This document shows, one piece after another, positions 8,659 to 9,834 of a stretch of DNA of 9,834 bases. The notes under the pieces were generated by a model. That model did no database searches. It was not told where the DNA came from and worked only from the letters and a program-made list of their open reading frames with translations. A program made the position numbers and the translations under genes. The stretch spans positions 10,150-19,983 of the forward strand of contig VBHW01000028.1 in assembly GCA_005881055.1 (NCBI GenBank). Direction: 5' to 3'. Position 1 is the first letter of the stretch. Each line of letters begins with the position of its first letter. The DNA is from Chloroflexota bacterium (lineage in GTDB: Bacteria; Chloroflexota; Limnocylindria; Limnocylindrales; CSP1-4).

Positions 8659-9834
8659 TCAATCGGGACAGGGCGTCTCGGCGCCGGTCATCGGCCGCCA
8701 GCGGAGGTTCGGCTGGCGCGCCGCGGTCGCCTCGTCGAGCCGCCGCACGGGTGCCGTGTGAGGCGCGCTCGTCACCGTGGCGGGGTCGCTGTGCGCCTCG
8801 GCGGCGATCGTGATGAGCGCGTCGGCGAACGCGTCCATCGTCTCGACCGACTCGGTCTCGGTCGGCTCGATGAGCATGCCCTCTTCGGTGATGAGCGGGA
8901 AGTAGACCGTCGGCGGGTGGAAGCCATGGTCGATGAGCCGCTTCGCGATGTCGAGGGTGCGCACGCCGGTCTCCCTGCGGAGCGAGGCCGCCGACGCGAC
9001 GAACTCGTGCTTGCACGCGCGGTCGTACGGGATGTCGTACGTGCCCGCGAGCCGGTGCTTGAGGTAGTTCGCGCCGAGGACCGCGTCGTCGCTCACCTCG
9101 CGCAGCCCGCTCGCGCCGTGCGCGGTGATGTACGTGTACGCGCGCACGAGGACCCCGGTGTTGCCGACGAAGCTGCGCAAGCGGCCGATGGTCGTCGGCC
9201 GCTCCCCGGGTCGCTCGAGGCGGAACGTGCCGTCAGCCTCGCGGAGGACTCGCGGCGCCGGCAGGTACGGCAGGAGGGTCTCGCCGACCCCGACCGGGCC
9301 GGCTCCCGGCCCGCCGCCGCCGTGCGGCGTCGAGAACGTCTTGTGGACGTTGAAGTGCATGACGTCGAAGCCCGCCTCGCCGGGCTTGAAGCGGCCGAGG
9401 ATCGCGTTGAGGTTGGCGCCGTCCATGTACGCCAGGGCGCCCGCGGCGTGGACCGCCTCGAGGAGGTCGCCGATCCGCGACTCGAACAGGCCGAGCGTGG
9501 AAGGGTTCGTGATCATCACCGCGGCCGTGCGCGGCCCGAGCGCCGCCTCGAACGCGGCGATGTCGACGCCGCCGTCCTTCGCGGACGGGACCGTGATCGT
9601 CCGGAAGCCGGCCATCGTCGCGGTCGCCGGGTTCGTCCCGTGCGAGCTGTCCGGCACGAGGACCTCGGATCGTTCGAGGTCGCCACGCGCCCGGTGGTGG
9701 GCCCGGATCATGAGGATGCCGGTGAGCTCGCCCTGGGCGCCGGCCGCCGGCTGGAGCGTGACGGCGCGCATCCCTGCGATCTCGGCGAGCGCGCCCTCGA
9801 GCTCCCAGAGCAGCTGCAGCGTCCCCTGGGCGAG
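8659..9834 (-). CDS. gcvPB: Glycine dehydrogenase (decarboxylating) subunit 2, P-protein, N-terminus cut by window edge
   Basis: The gene encodes one of two subunits of the split P-protein of the glycine cleavage system, which decarboxylates glycine with pyridoxal phosphate and passes the aminomethyl group to the H-protein lipoamide. The visible 391 residues begin inside the conserved GTLQLLWELE...AEIAGMRAVTLQPAAGAQGE block, so the frame runs off the right edge; the ATG at 9771 is internal. About 90-110 N-terminal residues are missing compared with the usual 480-500. Landmarks: SSHGTNPATATMAGF, the YMDGANLNAI segment, and the PLP lysine in NVHKTFSTPHGGGGPG (visible residue 165). The C-terminus (PVRRLDEATAARQPNLRWRP) is typical and ends normally, with ten extra residues. 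gcvPA and other gcv genes would be expected upstream, beyond the window. The sigma gene starts 99 bp downstream. Confidence 0.96.
   Translation of the reverse strand, partial: LAQGTLQLLWELEGALAEIAGMRAVTLQPAAGAQGELTGILMIRAHHRARGDLERSEVLVPDSSHGTNPATATMAGFRTITVPSAKDGGVDIAAFEAALGPRTAAVMITNPSTLGLFESRIGDLLEAVHAAGALAYMDGANLNAILGRFKPGEAGFDVMHFNVHKTFSTPHGGGGPGAGPVGVGETLLPYLPAPRVLREADGTFRLERPGERPTTIGRLRSFVGNTGVLVRAYTYITAHGASGLREVSDDAVLGANYLKHRLAGTYDIPYDRACKHEFVASAASLRRETGVRTLDIAKRLIDHGFHPPTVYFPLITEEGMLIEPTETESVETMDAFADALITIAAEAHSDPATVTSAPHTAPVRRLDEATAARQPNLRWRPMTGAETPCPD

Noticed and set aside
9769..9771. ATG as the start of gcvPB
   Set aside because: The frame stays open to the window edge, and the residues upstream (GTLQLLWELE, AEIAG) are conserved gcvPB sequence, so this methionine is internal.

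Overview
The window is GC-rich, and every supported gene lies on the minus strand. Read in transcription order it runs from the right edge to the left. It begins with the 3' part of gcvPB, the C-terminal-half subunit of a split glycine decarboxylase (8659-9834, cut by the window edge). Next comes a two-gene ECF sigma factor / anti-sigma factor unit (8559-7322). Then comes a five-gene peptide-type ABC importer in the classical order: lipid-anchored binding protein, two permeases and two ATPases (7074-758). A small uncharacterised lipoprotein gene (748-140) is joined to the end of the importer. The last 139 bases at the left edge hold a GC-rich stem-loop and no gene I can support.

Organism: very GC-rich coding with dense antisense open frames, lipoboxes followed by Ser/Pro/Ala-rich linkers, ECF signalling, and a two-subunit (not fused) glycine decarboxylase. 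Fused GcvP is the norm in Actinobacteria and Proteobacteria, while the split form is typical of Firmicutes, Chloroflexota, Thermus relatives and archaea. The combination fits a high-GC Chloroflexota bacterium, perhaps a soil or freshwater lineage. This is inference, not proof.

How the parts work together: the binding protein captures an oligopeptide-like ligand outside the membrane, the two permeases form the channel, and the two ATPases drive import. dppC/dppD and dppD/dppF are coupled by 4-bp ATGA overlaps. The binding-protein gene has its own good housekeeping-type promoter (perfect TTGACA box), a leader of about 160 nt that can fold, and a strong ribosome binding site. A long hairpin followed by a short T-rich stretch separates it from the permease genes, a usual way to make more binding protein than transporter. 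The sigma and anti-sigma genes overlap by a GTGA junction and are preceded by an ECF-like promoter, which suggests autoregulation. A hairpin lies between them and the importer promoter, so the sigma unit and the importer are probably separate transcription units with possible read-through.

I do not see CRISPR arrays, mobile elements, tRNA or rRNA genes. Most of the window is ordinary housekeeping and transport content. The points most worth a second look are the unknown lipoprotein riding with the importer, the cysteine-bearing external-loop enlargement in the first permease, and the competing folds in the binding-protein leader.
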